Source: Prosapia bicincta
Lineage: Eukaryota > Arthropoda > Insecta > Hemiptera > Cercopidae
Length of the DNA stretch: 64,000 nt
Assembly: GCA_036971475.1 (NCBI GenBank)
Contig: JBAIZL010000007.1
Coordinates: 27,952,447-28,016,446 of the forward strand
Direction of reading: 5' to 3'
Numbering within the stretch: the stretch's first letter is position 1; the number at the start of each line of letters is the position of its first letter. The notes under the pieces are model-generated. The model made no database searches. It was not told where the DNA came from and saw only the letters and a list, made by a program, of their open reading frames with translations. Below are positions 49,693 through 61,190 of this stretch, in pieces. The position numbers were made by a program, and so were the translations under genes.

Positions 49693-50066
49693 GACCAGCT
49701 CGTCATGAACAATAACAAATTTTCCAAAGTTAATGTATTTAAACATTTAATTTTCCTTATAACCAGTATCAACAATGTATTCTGCTTCAGGTTATGAAAC
49801 ATGATCAAGTATTTCCTAACATCTAGTCAAACCATAAATTTTAACTTGACACAGTGAAAATAAATTAAAAATTATAGATTAATTACAATGGCACCATAAA
49901 CACTCTTGTGATTAAATAGGCATAAAACATTCTGACCTATCTAATGTTAGTGCTTATATAGGTCTTGAAATCATTTGTAAGATGACAAAAAGAATATCAC
50001 ATACAATGTCCATTTCCTCAATAGTTTAAGTTTGCTTTGGTTTAAAATTGACTCGCACATTATTAT

Positions 50067-50085
50067 TTTTCTTTTGCTTTTTCAG
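50067..50085 (+). promoter_or_regulatory. Candidate 3' splice site upstream of the nested gene
   Basis: A pyrimidine-rich run ending tttcttttgctttttcag lies 48 bases before the start codon at 50134. It would make 50086 the first base of the coding exon, with a short 5' untranslated part, and implies at least one upstream non-coding exon that I could not identify. No convincing TATA box is visible nearby. Confidence 0.45.
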
Positions 50086-50133
50086 GGTTGGTGGTTTTCA
50101 TTTTATTACTTAAAATATATCTGAAATATCAGT

Positions 50134-53100
50134 ATGTCTGAAATATCTATAATTCCCTACAGTTGTACGGCTAATGTACTTAACCAATATATAAAGCTGA
50201 TAGAAAAGAGGAATGCTGAGCATATAAATGCACCTTGTGTCAAAGCATTTGATACATCCTTTCTTGTGGAAATACAGAAAGGATTGAGTAATTGTACAGA
50301 GGATGAAAATCTTTTAGATAAGGATTTATTATATTTTCCTTTTCTCTATAAAAAATTTGTAAATGTTGATAATTTTGCCTTGATTGTAGTTTATCCAAAA
50401 CAAAAATGCATGCAATCGTATGATGTACTTGGTTCCAACCATCCAGAAAATATGATGTGCATTTTTAAATTTCTTCAAAAGAGTGTGGAAAAAGTAGGCA
50501 GATGTTTTGATCAAAAGAGTTGGAAAGTATATGGTAGCCCAAAACTTATTACCACAGACCAAAGTTTTATTGATTCCGGCCTTATGTGTTGCTATTATGC
50601 AAATGTGTTATCTAAAGGAGCATCATTGAAAATTTGGCATAATCCTTCTTTAAAGGATTTGAGAAAACATGTTACTAGGTGTCTGTTGCGTGGAAAACTT
50701 TCTCCATTGCCACTGCCCCTTAAAAGCGAATATCTGTTCAACTCTATGAATGAAGAAGGTAGGGATTTTGAGTATGATGATATTATACAAATAGAAAATA
50801 ATCTACAGATATATTTGAAGGAAACATTCATAAGTAAACGTTATATAAAACCAGAAGAAAAGAAAATAAATGATTGTTTTTTGCGTTTCCTCACTTATTT
50901 TGGAGAAGATAACACAAAAAAGAATTTACCTATGAAAAATAACAAGAAAAAGATAATGACTATGTCAGAGAATATTGAAGAAGCACCTGGCAAAATGAAG
51001 GAAACATTTTATATTAATAAAATAGTTGAAAACTCGGCAGGTTCGAGTGAGAAAATGGAAGAAGTTCTACCACCATCTCTTACTGATGAAGTAGAGAAAG
51101 AAATAGTTCCTAATAAAGAAATATCAGTTTTTACAGAGGAAATGAGAGAAGTTGTAATAATGGAATGGGAGAAAATGGTTCCTAATGAGATAATATTAGA
51201 AACCCCTGGTGCTAGCGAGAAAATAGTGAAATCACCACCTCATACTGATAGAATAAAGAAATTACTAGGCCCTGGTGATAAATTGGAAGAGGATCTAGCT
51301 CATATTGAGGTAGTAAAGAAAACTCCACATCCTAGTGAGAGAATGGAGGAAGAAACGCCAGTAATTTGGGGGATTATGGAGAACGCATCTACTTCTGCTA
51401 ATGAAATAAATGGAGTACTGGCTGGTGCCGGAAAAATGGAAACAATAATTGATTCTACTGAAGGAATGGAAGAAATACCAGTAATTTGGGAGATTATGGA
51501 GAACACATCTACTTCTACTAATGGAATAAATGGAGTACTGGCTGGTGCTGGAACAATAGACACAATTATTGCTCCTACTGAAGGAATGGAAGAAATGCCA
51601 GTAACTTGGGAGATTATGGAGAACACATCTACTTCTACTAATGAAATAAATGGAGTACTGGCTGGTGCTGGAACAATAGACACAATTATTGCTCCTACTG
51701 AAGGAATGGAAGAAATGCCAGTAACTTGGGAGATTATGGAGAACACATCTACTTCTACTAATGGAATAAATGGAGTACTGGCTGGTGCTGGAACAATAGA
51801 CACAATTATTGCTCCTACTGAAGGAATGGAAGAAATGCCAGTAACTTGGGAGATTATGGAGAACACATCTACTTCTACTAATGAAATAAATGGAGTACTG
51901 GCTGGTGCTGGAACAATAGACACAATTATTGCTCCTACTGAAGGAATGGAAGAAATGCCAGTAACTTGGGAGATTATGGAGAACACATCTACTTCTACTA
52001 ATGAAATAAATGGAGTACTGGCTGGTGCTGGAACAATAGACACAATTATTGCTCCTACTGAAGGAATGGAAGAAATGCCAGTAACTTGGGAGATTATGGA
52101 GAACACATCTACTTCTACTAATGAAATAAATGGAGTACTGGCTGGTGCTGGAACAATAGACACAATTATTGCTCCTACTGAAGGAATGGAAGAAATGCCA
52201 GTAACTTGGGAGATTATGGAGAATACATCTACTTCTACTAATGAAATAAATGGAGTACTGGCTGGTGCTGGAACAATAGACACAATTATTGCTCCTACTG
52301 AAGGAATGGAAGAAATGCCAGTAACTTGGGAGATTATGGAGAACACATCTACTTCTACTAATGAAATAAATGGAGTACTGGCTGGTGCTGGAACAATAGA
52401 CACAATTATTGCTCCTACTGAAGGAATGGAAGAAATGCCAGTAACTTGGGAGATTATGGAGAACACATCTACTTCTACTAATGAAATAAATGGAGTACTG
52501 GCTGGTGCTGGAACAATAGACACAATTATTGCTCCTACTGAAGGAATGGAAGAAATGCCAGTAACTTGGGAGATTATGGAGAACACATCTACTTCTACTA
52601 ATGAAATAAATGGAGTACTGGCTGGTGCTGGAACAATAGACACAATTATTGCTCCTACTGAAGGAATGGAAGAAATGCCAGTAACTTGGGAGATTATGGA
52701 GAACACATCTACTTCTACTAATGAAATAAATGGAGTACTGGCTGGTGCTGGAACAATAGACACAATTATTGCTCCTACTGAAGGAATGGAAGAAATGCCA
52801 GTAACTTGGGAGATTATGGAGAACACATCTACTTCTACTAATGAAATAAATGGAGTACTGGCTGGTGCTGGAACAATAGACACAATTATTGCTCCTACTG
52901 AAGGAATGGAAGAAATGCCAGTAACTTGGGAGATTATGGAGAACACATCTACTTCTACTAATGGAATAAATGGAGTACTGGCTGGTGCTAGAATAATGGA
53001 CACAATTATTGCTCCTACTGAAGGAATGGAAGAAATGCCAGTTATTCTTGAAAATATAGAGGAAGCATATGATCCTAATAAAATAGAAAAAGTAATAGCT

Positions 53101-53319
53101 GATATTGAGAAAGTTGCAAAAGCAATGACTTCTCCTGTGGTAAAGGGAGAAAAGCCACATCTCACTCCCAAGATAAAGAGTGTACCAAAACATACCATGG
53201 CTTTGAGAAATAGTAATGTTAGAATGAGGAGAAGGACGGTGAAAGTGACTTTAGACGATGGCTCAACGAAACGAATTAATGTAAGGAAATTAGGTATGAG
53301 TGTGTATAAACCTTGGTGA
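50134..53319 (+). CDS. Repeat-bearing protein with Ulp1-like (C48) pseudoprotease domain
   Basis: A 1061-residue open frame in one exon. Residues 1-240 resemble a Ulp1/SENP-type cysteine protease: YFPFLYKKF then VDNFALIVVY (where active enzymes have HW), SYDVLGSNHPEN (the Asp, D97) and, after Q143, IDSGLMCCYYANVL (where enzymes have DCG). So His is Asn80 and Cys is Ser148, and it is probably not a protease. Residues 240-409 are acidic and hold degenerate repeats (SEKMEE, SERMEE). Residues 410-969 are fourteen 40-residue repeats. Residues 970-1061 are basic (RMRRRTVKV, KRINVRK). No signal peptide or membrane segment is visible. An AATAAA follows the stop by 14 bases. The gene lies in the same orientation within the presumed Myo18 intron. 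It may be host or transposon-derived; the fold call is by eye. Confidence 0.7.
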   Translation: MSEISIIPYSCTANVLNQYIKLIEKRNAEHINAPCVKAFDTSFLVEIQKGLSNCTEDENLLDKDLLYFPFLYKKFVNVDNFALIVVYPKQKCMQSYDVLGSNHPENMMCIFKFLQKSVEKVGRCFDQKSWKVYGSPKLITTDQSFIDSGLMCCYYANVLSKGASLKIWHNPSLKDLRKHVTRCLLRGKLSPLPLPLKSEYLFNSMNEEGRDFEYDDIIQIENNLQIYLKETFISKRYIKPEEKKINDCFLRFLTYFGEDNTKKNLPMKNNKKKIMTMSENIEEAPGKMKETFYINKIVENSAGSSEKMEEVLPPSLTDEVEKEIVPNKEISVFTEEMREVVIMEWEKMVPNEIILETPGASEKIVKSPPHTDRIKKLLGPGDKLEEDLAHIEVVKKTPHPSERMEEETPVIWGIMENASTSANEINGVLAGAGKMETIIDSTEGMEEIPVIWEIMENTSTSTNGINGVLAGAGTIDTIIAPTEGMEEMPVTWEIMENTSTSTNEINGVLAGAGTIDTIIAPTEGMEEMPVTWEIMENTSTSTNGINGVLAGAGTIDTIIAPTEGMEEMPVTWEIMENTSTSTNEINGVLAGAGTIDTIIAPTEGMEEMPVTWEIMENTSTSTNEINGVLAGAGTIDTIIAPTEGMEEMPVTWEIMENTSTSTNEINGVLAGAGTIDTIIAPTEGMEEMPVTWEIMENTSTSTNEINGVLAGAGTIDTIIAPTEGMEEMPVTWEIMENTSTSTNEINGVLAGAGTIDTIIAPTEGMEEMPVTWEIMENTSTSTNEINGVLAGAGTIDTIIAPTEGMEEMPVTWEIMENTSTSTNEINGVLAGAGTIDTIIAPTEGMEEMPVTWEIMENTSTSTNEINGVLAGAGTIDTIIAPTEGMEEMPVTWEIMENTSTSTNEINGVLAGAGTIDTIIAPTEGMEEMPVTWEIMENTSTSTNGINGVLAGARIMDTIIAPTEGMEEMPVILENIEEAYDPNKIEKVIADIEKVAKAMTSPVVKGEKPHLTPKIKSVPKHTMALRNSNVRMRRRTVKVTLDDGSTKRINVRKLGMSVYKPW
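51361..53040 (+). repeat. Fourteen in-frame 120-bp repeats coding a 40-residue unit
   Basis: Units start every 120 bp from 51361 to 52921. The residue pattern starts EEMPVTWEIMENTSTSTN and continues EINGVLAGAGTIDTIIAPTE, then GM. Units 1 and 2 are the most diverged; units 3-13 are almost identical at the DNA level, differing mainly by Gly/Glu at one position (aatGGA/aatGAA) and a silent change near 52223. The last unit has variants (gctagaataatg). The gradient suggests repeated unequal exchange within the middle. The same DNA gives long open frames on the minus strand, which are by-products. Confidence 0.97.
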
Positions 53320-53332
53320 AGGTTAGAACAGG

Positions 53333-53338
53333 AATAAA
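53333..53338 (+). terminator. Polyadenylation signal of the nested gene
   Basis: AATAAA begins 14 bases after the TGA stop (53317-53319). The position is short but acceptable for a compact 3' untranslated region. No other AATAAA is nearer. Confidence 0.5.
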
Positions 53339-56300
53339 ACAGTATAAATGCAATTATTTTAGTGGAGTTCACATTATTTTTAAGCTTATTTTCTTGTGGA
53401 AATACTGTGTTAAAAAAATCTGTATTTAGTAGTATTTATTTAAAGAGGTTTTTTGAACTTAATTTTATAGAAACCTGATAGTTTTTTACTGTTTTATACC
53501 TCACTTTAGTATGTAAAATTGTAAACATAGATTTCAGTAATATTAAAAAAAAACTGTGTACTAATTGAATTAATCTTTTCGTGTTATTTATATATTGTGC
53601 GTGTTTTGAACATGTTTATTTCTTACGGTAAAAAATATTTTTTTGGGTACAGGTATCCCTCAACATTTACAAGGTTTATGTTTTTTGAAATCCTCAACAA
53701 ATGGCAATTTGTGAATATTAAGTTAATCTTTCGGTATAAATAACCGGGCTATGATGCTTAAAAAAAGATTTATTACATTTTTATTGTTATAGCATATATA
53801 CATACATTATTTAATTTATTACCTATATGTACACACATACTTCTTTGTGTATCTAGTAACATAATTTATTTGTATTTATATACGTTGAAATTATATTTTA
53901 CATATCAACATTAGTTTTTCTTGAAGATGGTGAAAATAAATTGTGGCCTGTGATTGTTTAGTTACTAGAGTATTTTTCTTTATTACTTTTATTGTAAAGG
54001 GTAATTAAAGCCTAGATTTCTTTTAACTACAAAGAAGAAATGGCCATATTATACAGATTATTCAATATGTTGTTGAAGAGTTTGAATTTTTTTTCTGATT
54101 TTGCAAAAAGAAATTTTTATTTATATCATCTTCACTTTTTCTTACTTCAGGTTTGTCCAATAGCTGGGAGATTACGTGAGATTATGAATTTTATCTTTAG
54201 TCATGTCATAAAATCCTCGATCACTCTCCTCATCCTCATCGATGATCTTCCTCGACTTAATGAGTAATTGTCATGACCTCATCTTTTTTGATCTGATATG
54301 GGTAGAAGGCAGTTCTCTTTATCATCCACTTTCGGCCAAAGATTTTTCCAACAAGCAATTAAGCTTGGCTTCAACTCTATGACTGAAGTTTAAATCTGTG
54401 ATGCAGTCCAATACGTTGAAAATTTTCCAACTGGAAATAACTGTTTCTTTTGAAACAGATTAAATCAAATCCAAAATTTGCTTGGTAAATTTGTCTGGTG
54501 AATTTACTTGAAACATCATCTGGTATAATAAGTTTGAATGCAACCCCCTATTCCTTCATTTAAAGAGTTGTATTAATGGTGGGTTTGGAGGAAGAAATAC
54601 CTCCAAATTAGGAAATACACCAACCAATGTAGAAGGATTTCCAAGTGTTTTATCAATGGTTAATAGTACTTAAAAATTAAAACTTTGATAAGCATTGCAG
54701 TGTTTTAATTCGTGGATAAAACATTCATAAAACCACTTATGATTTCATGAATAAAACGCTAGTGACCTTTATTTTTATCATATCTCCATAAAATTCATTT
54801 CTTCCCTCCAGTGCTTGTGGACATAGGAACTGATGTATCATTATTGGGCTGTGATAAAGGAGGGATATGGACATTTACAGGGTTGTATACCCGAAACAGC
54901 CATAAAGAAGAAGTGCATACCTCCTTATAAGGAAAGGGGAATATCATTCGGTACAACTTAGGAAAGAGTGTAATAATCTGATATCGGGAATAGGGACTGT
55001 TATGACATCGAGTGGCAGGGTTACCTACCCCTAACTGAGATGAAAGAAGCATATAACTCCAGCTTTCTTGAACTGGAAGTAGAACTGAAAGGTAGATTAC
55101 AAACAAAATCAGGTTAACCATCTTTTAGCAAAAGGGCCAATTAAGTTTAGTTGGATGAACCAATTGTTTGCACTTTTTTATACTAACACATTGATTACTG
55201 GTGATGACACTATGTCATGACTATGAATTCCATTCATACTGCAGATGTAAACAGGTTGGTATTGCTTTTTTTCTGTATAATGCATATGACGAGCTCTAGG
55301 ATGAAACAATGACTTGTAACGGCCATATCAAGTGAAACCATAAGATTGTGTAATAGTAATCACTGTTCAGTTCAAACTTTTCTTTTGGTTTATTTTTTAA
55401 AGGGTAAGTTAGTGATATTATTATTACTGATTATTATTTTCAAATAAATTATTGTAATTTTTTAAACAAATTTTAGAATATCAGAGTGTAATTATTGGAC
55501 TACCTTATTTTATTTTGAAAATATAGTACATAAAACTTGAAGGTTAAAGACATTTATGTTGTAATTAATACAAAATAATCCTTTGGAAAATGAAGCTTTT
55601 AGATACTTTGAGCCCTACACGCTAGTATTTACAACTATGTTTTGTTATTTATAGTTGTAGAAATGCCTTTTTTATTCTGTTTGCAAAAGTAAAATATTGA
55701 GGAAACGTACCCGATAGAAGATTGGTTATGAATCTTACGTTTGATGATTGAACAATATTCATATTATAAAGCATTTCAAAGCCCAATTTTACAACTTTTA
55801 ACAACTATTCTAAGAATTAAAATATTTACGGCTATGAAACCGACCATGATCTGTGAAGATCAAATTTAACTCAATGAACGTTATTGGAAATGTTTACATT
55901 ATTACCACTAATAGCAGGAAAAGAATTTCATGTCTTGAAATAAATTGTTATTTTATTGCTTTAAAAGTCTAACTATTCAAAAAAAATTCAATTTTTTAAA
56001 ATGTACTTTGTAACAGTAGTCATCCATATGACACCAGCATGACATAAAATTGTTTTTATCTGATGCAGGTAACAACAACAGTTCATCAAAAGTTGATTTT
56101 TATAAAAAAACAGTAAACCTTTGACAAATTAATTATAAGTTCAAATCAGTGCTGAATTTGCACCATGAATTTTTACTTTTACGTTTACATGTAAACAAAA
56201 TGTAAACCCTGATATGCTACAATATTCACTACTGATGAGGCCATTCATAACAAATTTATTCGTATGGTACATCATCACAGTTATTTTCTTAGTTTTAGTA

Positions 56301-56613
56301 CCCTCGTTAACGTTAATGTCTCCTACACTCTAAGATCAGGTAAATATATAGTATCTTCAGCATTTCTTTACCTCATTTTATGAAATTGACTTGAATGGAA
56401 AGAAGGATACCATTTCTTCATTTACTCTAACAGACTTTATATAGCTTGCCATTTAACAGTCTTCTCAATGAATAAAGCGATTGTCCATCATGTTTGACAA
56501 GATCTTGGTAAGTAAAAATCTGGCATTTAGATTGTAAACTGCAAAGGGCAATTTGTGTATGTGCTAGATTTACCATTAATATAGGCTTTTGGTGATTCGA
56601 GGTGTTGGGTGTA

Positions 56614-56937
56614 TAGTGCGAACCACGTAACTGTGCACTTGGCCTTGTGTGTACTACTACTTCTGAAAACTTATTACGTATCGAGAATGTTTGATACATC
56701 AACAACTTCTGCATTCTGCATGTGTTATGTCTACACATATTTCAAGAATTTTTTTTTTAAATTTCATACCGAAGCTAATTTATCTAGTATCGGCCGTCTC
56801 ATGCAAATCAGTATTTTGACAGTTCTTATCATGTTTGTAGAAAAGTATTTATACTAACCCTCTACCCTTCCCCATCATGCCTAATGTGTTACTCAAGGCC
56901 AAGTGCACAATTACATGGTCCGCACTATACTAATTCA
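56614..56937. mobile_element. MITE with TA target site
   Basis: The left end tagtgcgaaccacgtaactg and the inverse of the right end (tagtgcggaccatgtaattg) share about 38 bp with few mismatches, continuing through tgcacttggccttg. TA flanks both ends (56612-56613, 56938-56939). The 324-bp body shows no transposase. Confidence 0.75.
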
Positions 56938-57529
56938 TTTCTGTTTAATTCAAAATTACCTGCTGTTACTCTATTCATGTAAACATAAGATTATCAATAA
57001 ATGTCCGAACTCTATAAAAATCTTGATTGTTAGTAAATGCTTGATTCAAAAATATGATTATCACCTCGTGATTTATTCAATCTCTTTGTTATGAAAATAT
57101 ATTTTTAGCTGTTAATGTAACAGATTGATTGTCATCTTTAAAATATTACATTATGTGTATTTATTACAAAATATTCTGTTTCTAGAACTTGTATTCTTCT
57201 ATTTATACATTTTTTTAAATGTAGGCTATGTAATAATTAGGCTGTGAAGATAAAGGTTTATTATTAATTTTAAGATGTGACAATGAGTTACTAAACTTAC
57301 AGTTTAACAAGTGTTTAAACTTTATTTGCCTGAGATCATAACAAGTTGTACTGTTTAAACATTACTGTCATGCAGTTTACAATGTCAGGGAGATTATTTT
57401 GAAGGTATTGTTTTGACAAGTTGTGAAAGTAAAGAGTAAAATTGTATTTATTGTGAATCTTTGCCTCAACAACATCAATTTTAATGTTTCCATACATTTT
57501 ATCAAGATATAAAAAAACCATATATAATG

Positions 57530-58861
57530 TGTGGCTATAAAGTAAAGACTTTTATTGTAACTCACTCAATTTTTATTTTTTTACAACCTTCACTTTTTCC
57601 CCTTTAGTATATTTCCCACCCCTATCCCTACACTTCTCCATTCGAATTTTCTATTGTTCGGACCAGTGTTTTAAGTCGTTATCCAAAAAGTTGTTCATGA
57701 GCTCCGTCGCTTTTTCCTTCACTGTGTCCACTGTATCAAATCTGGTTCCTTTTAAGCCTTCCTTCACTTTTGCAAACATAAAAAAGTCACACGGAGCAAG
57801 GTAAGGTGAGTAGGGTAGATGCTCCAACACATGAATACCATGATTGGCCTAAAATGACTTCACAACCAGTGCACTGTGAGCTGGAGCGTTGTTTTGATGC
57901 AGAATCCAAGATTTGATTTTTCACAATTCTGGTCGCTTTCTTATTTGCTCGCGGATGGTAACCAAAACCTCAAGATAGTACTCTTTATTCACTGTCTGCC
58001 CCTCAGGACTCTATATTCACTGTCTGTACCTCAGGAACCCAATTTATGTATACAACACCACTGATGTTAAAAAAAACAGTCATAATGGCCTTTAACTTTG
58101 ATTTTGACATTCAAGCTTTCTTCAGTCGTGGTGAATTTAGGCTCTTCCAATGCATTGATTGGGACTTAGTTTCTGGGTCACAGGTAAAAAATCATGATTC
58201 ATCACATGTAATGACTCTCCCCAACAGTTTAGGATCCTTTTTGATGTTTTTCATGATGTCAGAGCAAATTTCTAATCGCGAGTCTTTTTGTTCATTCTTT
58301 AGGTTTTTGGGCACGATTTGGCCACACACTTTTCTCGTGTTGAAATGTTCGTGTAAAATTTCTCAAACTGACTCCTTATCGATATATACAGTTTCTGCCA
58401 ATACACGAATACTTGACCGGCGATCTTGACAGATAAGATTTCCAATTTTCTCAATAGTTTCATCAGTTTTCGAAGTTGATGACAGTCCTGAGCGTGGATC
58501 ATCCTCAACATTTTCTCGTCCTTCTTTAAAGAGTTTATATCACTCAAAAACCAGTGCATACCACATACCTCCTTCTCCATACACTTGTAAGAGAGAATGA
58601 GCCTCCGTGGCAGATTTACCAAGTTTCACTAAGAATTTCAAGTTGCATTGTTGCTCAATCAAAACACATACAATTTTTCTGACCAGCGAGAAAAGACGAT
58701 GCCACACTAATGTAGACTGTAGACCGACTGAGCAAGCTTAGGTCGTTCAATCGGCTGGTATTTGGAGGGGGGATATCAGGGAACAAGACTATATGACAAG
58801 TGTCCTTGAGACCTGCACAGCAAGTCCCACAGAGACCCAGTCTCATTACTTTATGGCCACA
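57530..58861 (-). mobile_element. Mariner element, near full length
   Basis: The left end TGTGGCTATAAAGTAAAGAC and the inverse of the right end (TGTGGCCATAAAGTAATGAG) form the terminal inverted repeat. The length, 1332 bp, is the usual size of a mariner. The transposase is on the minus strand and disabled. Confidence 0.8.
57570..58672 (-). pseudogene. Mariner transposase, full length but disabled
   Basis: Reading leftward in shifting frames: CNLKFLVKLGKSATEAHSL, FKEGRENVEDDPRSG, then EKIGNLICQDRRSSIRVLAE (first helix-turn-helix and linker). ITCDES has the first catalytic Asp but is followed by a stop where Trp is expected. The second site reads HQNNAPAH, with Asn for the catalytic Asp (usual HQDNAPAH). 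The third reads YSPYLAPCDFF, with Asp kept. EGLKGTRFDTVDTV and GGKYTKGEK form the C-terminus. The initiator Met is absent. At least three stops or frameshifts are present. Confidence 0.8.
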
Positions 58862-59675
58862 CCTCATAAACCATTTTTTCAATGAAATGCCGTCCAATAT
58901 AACAACTGTTTCCAAATGACTGGAAGTCGTGTTGAAACAATTAATCAGCTAAAAATCTAAATTTTTTGGAAATTAACAAAAATGTTTGTATCAAATCATA
59001 CCATAAAACCTCTGTAAGTTTGTAAAGGCCTGTGTAATTACATGCATTTCGGGTAGATCTCATAGAAGTCGTTCAAAATGCCCATCAATTGTGCACAAAA
59101 TCGTGCGTACGAAGCTTCTTATTGTACATTTTTTTGTTCCCATAAACATAAATTCATATTCATTACATTAAGTAAAAGATTTTTATCGTAAAGGCAAATC
59201 TCATTTAGACAAAAAGTAAATGTTACTACAGGCAAGTGATTACATAAGAATGTACGTTAAAGTGTATAAAAAATAGTTTCTTTTTATTGGTTTAGAATCT
59301 ACAAACAAGATAATTTAAAAATAAATATCAATTACTGTTATAGGAGAGTTTTTTTTAAAGTGCTCCTGTCACATTAAATTTACACATAGCTAACTAATCA
59401 CAACAAACTTTTGACTTATAAGTGAAAGAAAATTATATTCCTTTTATTTAGAGGTATTTAGAACATGGGAAATCCCTGAAGTACAGTAAATGTTGGAAAG
59501 ACTTTTTAAGTACACAAGATTTCAACTATCAATAAACAAGTAAACTTTGTGCAGTTTCAAGTTCAAGTTTGCAGCTAAACTATGTGTGTACGAACGCAGC
59601 ATGTGGACACGGTTTTAAAAATACATATCAGACACTTTTTATTAAGATGAAATAATTTTTTAGGTTATTTTTATT

Positions 59676-59857
59676 AATATCACTTGGCAAAAAACCACTA
59701 CTTACTGATATTTTCAGCGACGTGTTTCACACGAGATCAGTGCATAGTTGAATGCTTGAGTCTTCTCCATGACTCAAAGCATTGAACAATGCACTGATCT
59801 AGTGTGAATCGCATCTGCTGAAAATATCAGTATTGGTTTTTGTGCCAACTGATATCA
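59676..59857. mobile_element. Hairpin element shared with the Penelope-like copy at 2 kb
   Basis: Two arms of about 80 bp run inward from aatatcacttggcaaaaaac and its inverse ending ccaactgatatc. They contain actgatattttcagcg, agatcagtgcat and ttgaatgctt, or the inverse. The right half (gcattgaacaatgcactgat, then ctagtgtgaa) matches the right end of the Penelope-like element at about 2795-2825. I infer a solo or paired terminal repeat of that family. Confidence 0.65.
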
Positions 59858-59932
59858 ACAATACATATTTTTTAATATCAAAATATAAAACACAAATATT
59901 GCAAATTTTTTAGTTATAAAATACAGTAGAAC

Positions 59933-60465
59933 GTCGAAAATCCGGATCAATTTTGATCCGTCCCAATCCGATGGACAGGGACCCATCCGAACTACTGATT
60001 TATGCAGATGTTCAAACTATCTTTAAACTACGGTGTATTATTGATATTTCATTAACTGTAGCACAGAAAGCTAAAAAACATGCCGCAACAAACTTATTGA
60101 GTGAAAAGGTATTTTATTGTGTTTTAAACAAAAGCATATTATAGGACAAATTAGCTAAAGATTAAGTTTAATAATAAATTTTATTATTTTGCTGATTGGT
60201 TTACAATAACGCTATTGGTTAGCGTGTAGGCCATACAAATGTAAAAAAATTAAATCATTAATAAATATACAGTATTTTGCATTTTAAATTTATTATGGCA
60301 TATTTTTTCAGAATTGGCTCATCTTCTTTGCATTTATAGTTAAAGAACACACTAAGTTTAGTATGTATTATAGTGACGCCGAGCTCTGGGCTTTTCATGC
60401 CGAGCTCACGCTAAAATCAAGATCCGGATTTGCTACGCTCCGAATTTTTTACGTTCGGGTAACTG
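59933..60465. mobile_element. Possible Tigger/pogo-like MITE, diverged
   Basis: It starts cagtagaacgtcgaaaatcc after TA. Near the other end, atccggatttgctacgctcc matches the inverse of the start at about 16 of 20 positions. A short open frame inside (RAKKHAATNL-like, with 'VAQKAKKHAATNLLSEKVF') is not a recognised domain. The right boundary is uncertain. Confidence 0.4.
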
Positions 60466-61009
60466 ACTCTCTACATAATTTTAGTGAATATATGTAAAGT
60501 TTTAATAAATTTTTTTTTCATGACTGGTAAAGTGAAACTAAATATTGTGTTGGTGATTTATATGTATCTATTTCTAAATTACTACTTTTTAAAAATGTTT
60601 GAACAGCTTGAGATTTAAATCTGCCAGTTTAAGAAGAGTTAGGCCAAGAAATTACAGATTATACAAATACGAGAAAATAACATTCATTTCATTTTTAGGT
60701 TTAAAAAGTTTTTGAACAATTTAAATTTCTTCCCTTTGATTTATGGTATACAACAGTTCCACATCATTAGATTAACATTTGCCAAATTCACAATAATATT
60801 GCCACACAAGATCTGTTAGATACTTTAAGAAGGAGGTGTTTAGCCACCAGAATCTGTTAAGATATATTACACTTAGAGTCTTAAAAATAAAACTGATGTT
60901 CAAGAGGAATTCGGATTGTTGAAGAGAAACAGGAAGGAAAATATATTGCATGGGTAGTGGTGTTATGAGAAAATAAGCAATAGTGTCTAATACTTTGAGT
61001 AAATTTGAA

Positions 61010-61015
<6 letters not shown>

Positions 61016-61060
<45 letters not shown>
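61016..61060. repeat. (TA)n microsatellite, 45 bp
   Basis: An uninterrupted AT dinucleotide run that ends exactly where a palindrome-related segment begins (61061). Shorter AT runs also occur at 61521-61533 and 61890-61907. Confidence 0.98.
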
Positions 61061-61062
<2 letters not shown>

Positions 61063-61190
61063 TTTTTTGGACTAGGAGACTGACAGACTTACCTTGGTAA
61101 GAGTCCACTCTGTAGTCTTGAAATAGAAACACATAAAAGCACTTAAACAATGATATATTTCAACCACACAGTGGTCTTTGTCAATCGAAG
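61061..61190. mobile_element. Diverged copy of one arm of the 61.6-kb palindrome
   Basis: The segment ttttttggactaggagactg, then acagacttacctt, gagtccac and tttcaaccacacagtggtc parallels the left arm at 61564-61725 in the same order, with substitutions and gaps. It starts directly at a (TA)n run, as the other copy's outer edge does. Confidence 0.6.

Noticed and set aside
51295..53372. Minus-strand frames of 632 and 690 codons opposite the repeat gene
   Set aside because: By-products of the in-frame 120-bp repeat; the plus strand has the start, the non-repeat head and tail and the AATAAA.
54040..54267. Possible exon after the tttttcttacttcag acceptor-like site near 54149
   Set aside because: The following peptide (VCPIAGRLREIMNF) does not match the myosin converter or any family I recognise, and there is no donor in the right place.
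54795..55121. 108-codon minus-strand frame
   Set aside because: Hydrophobic start but no splice sites, domain or composition signal; not distinguishable from chance.
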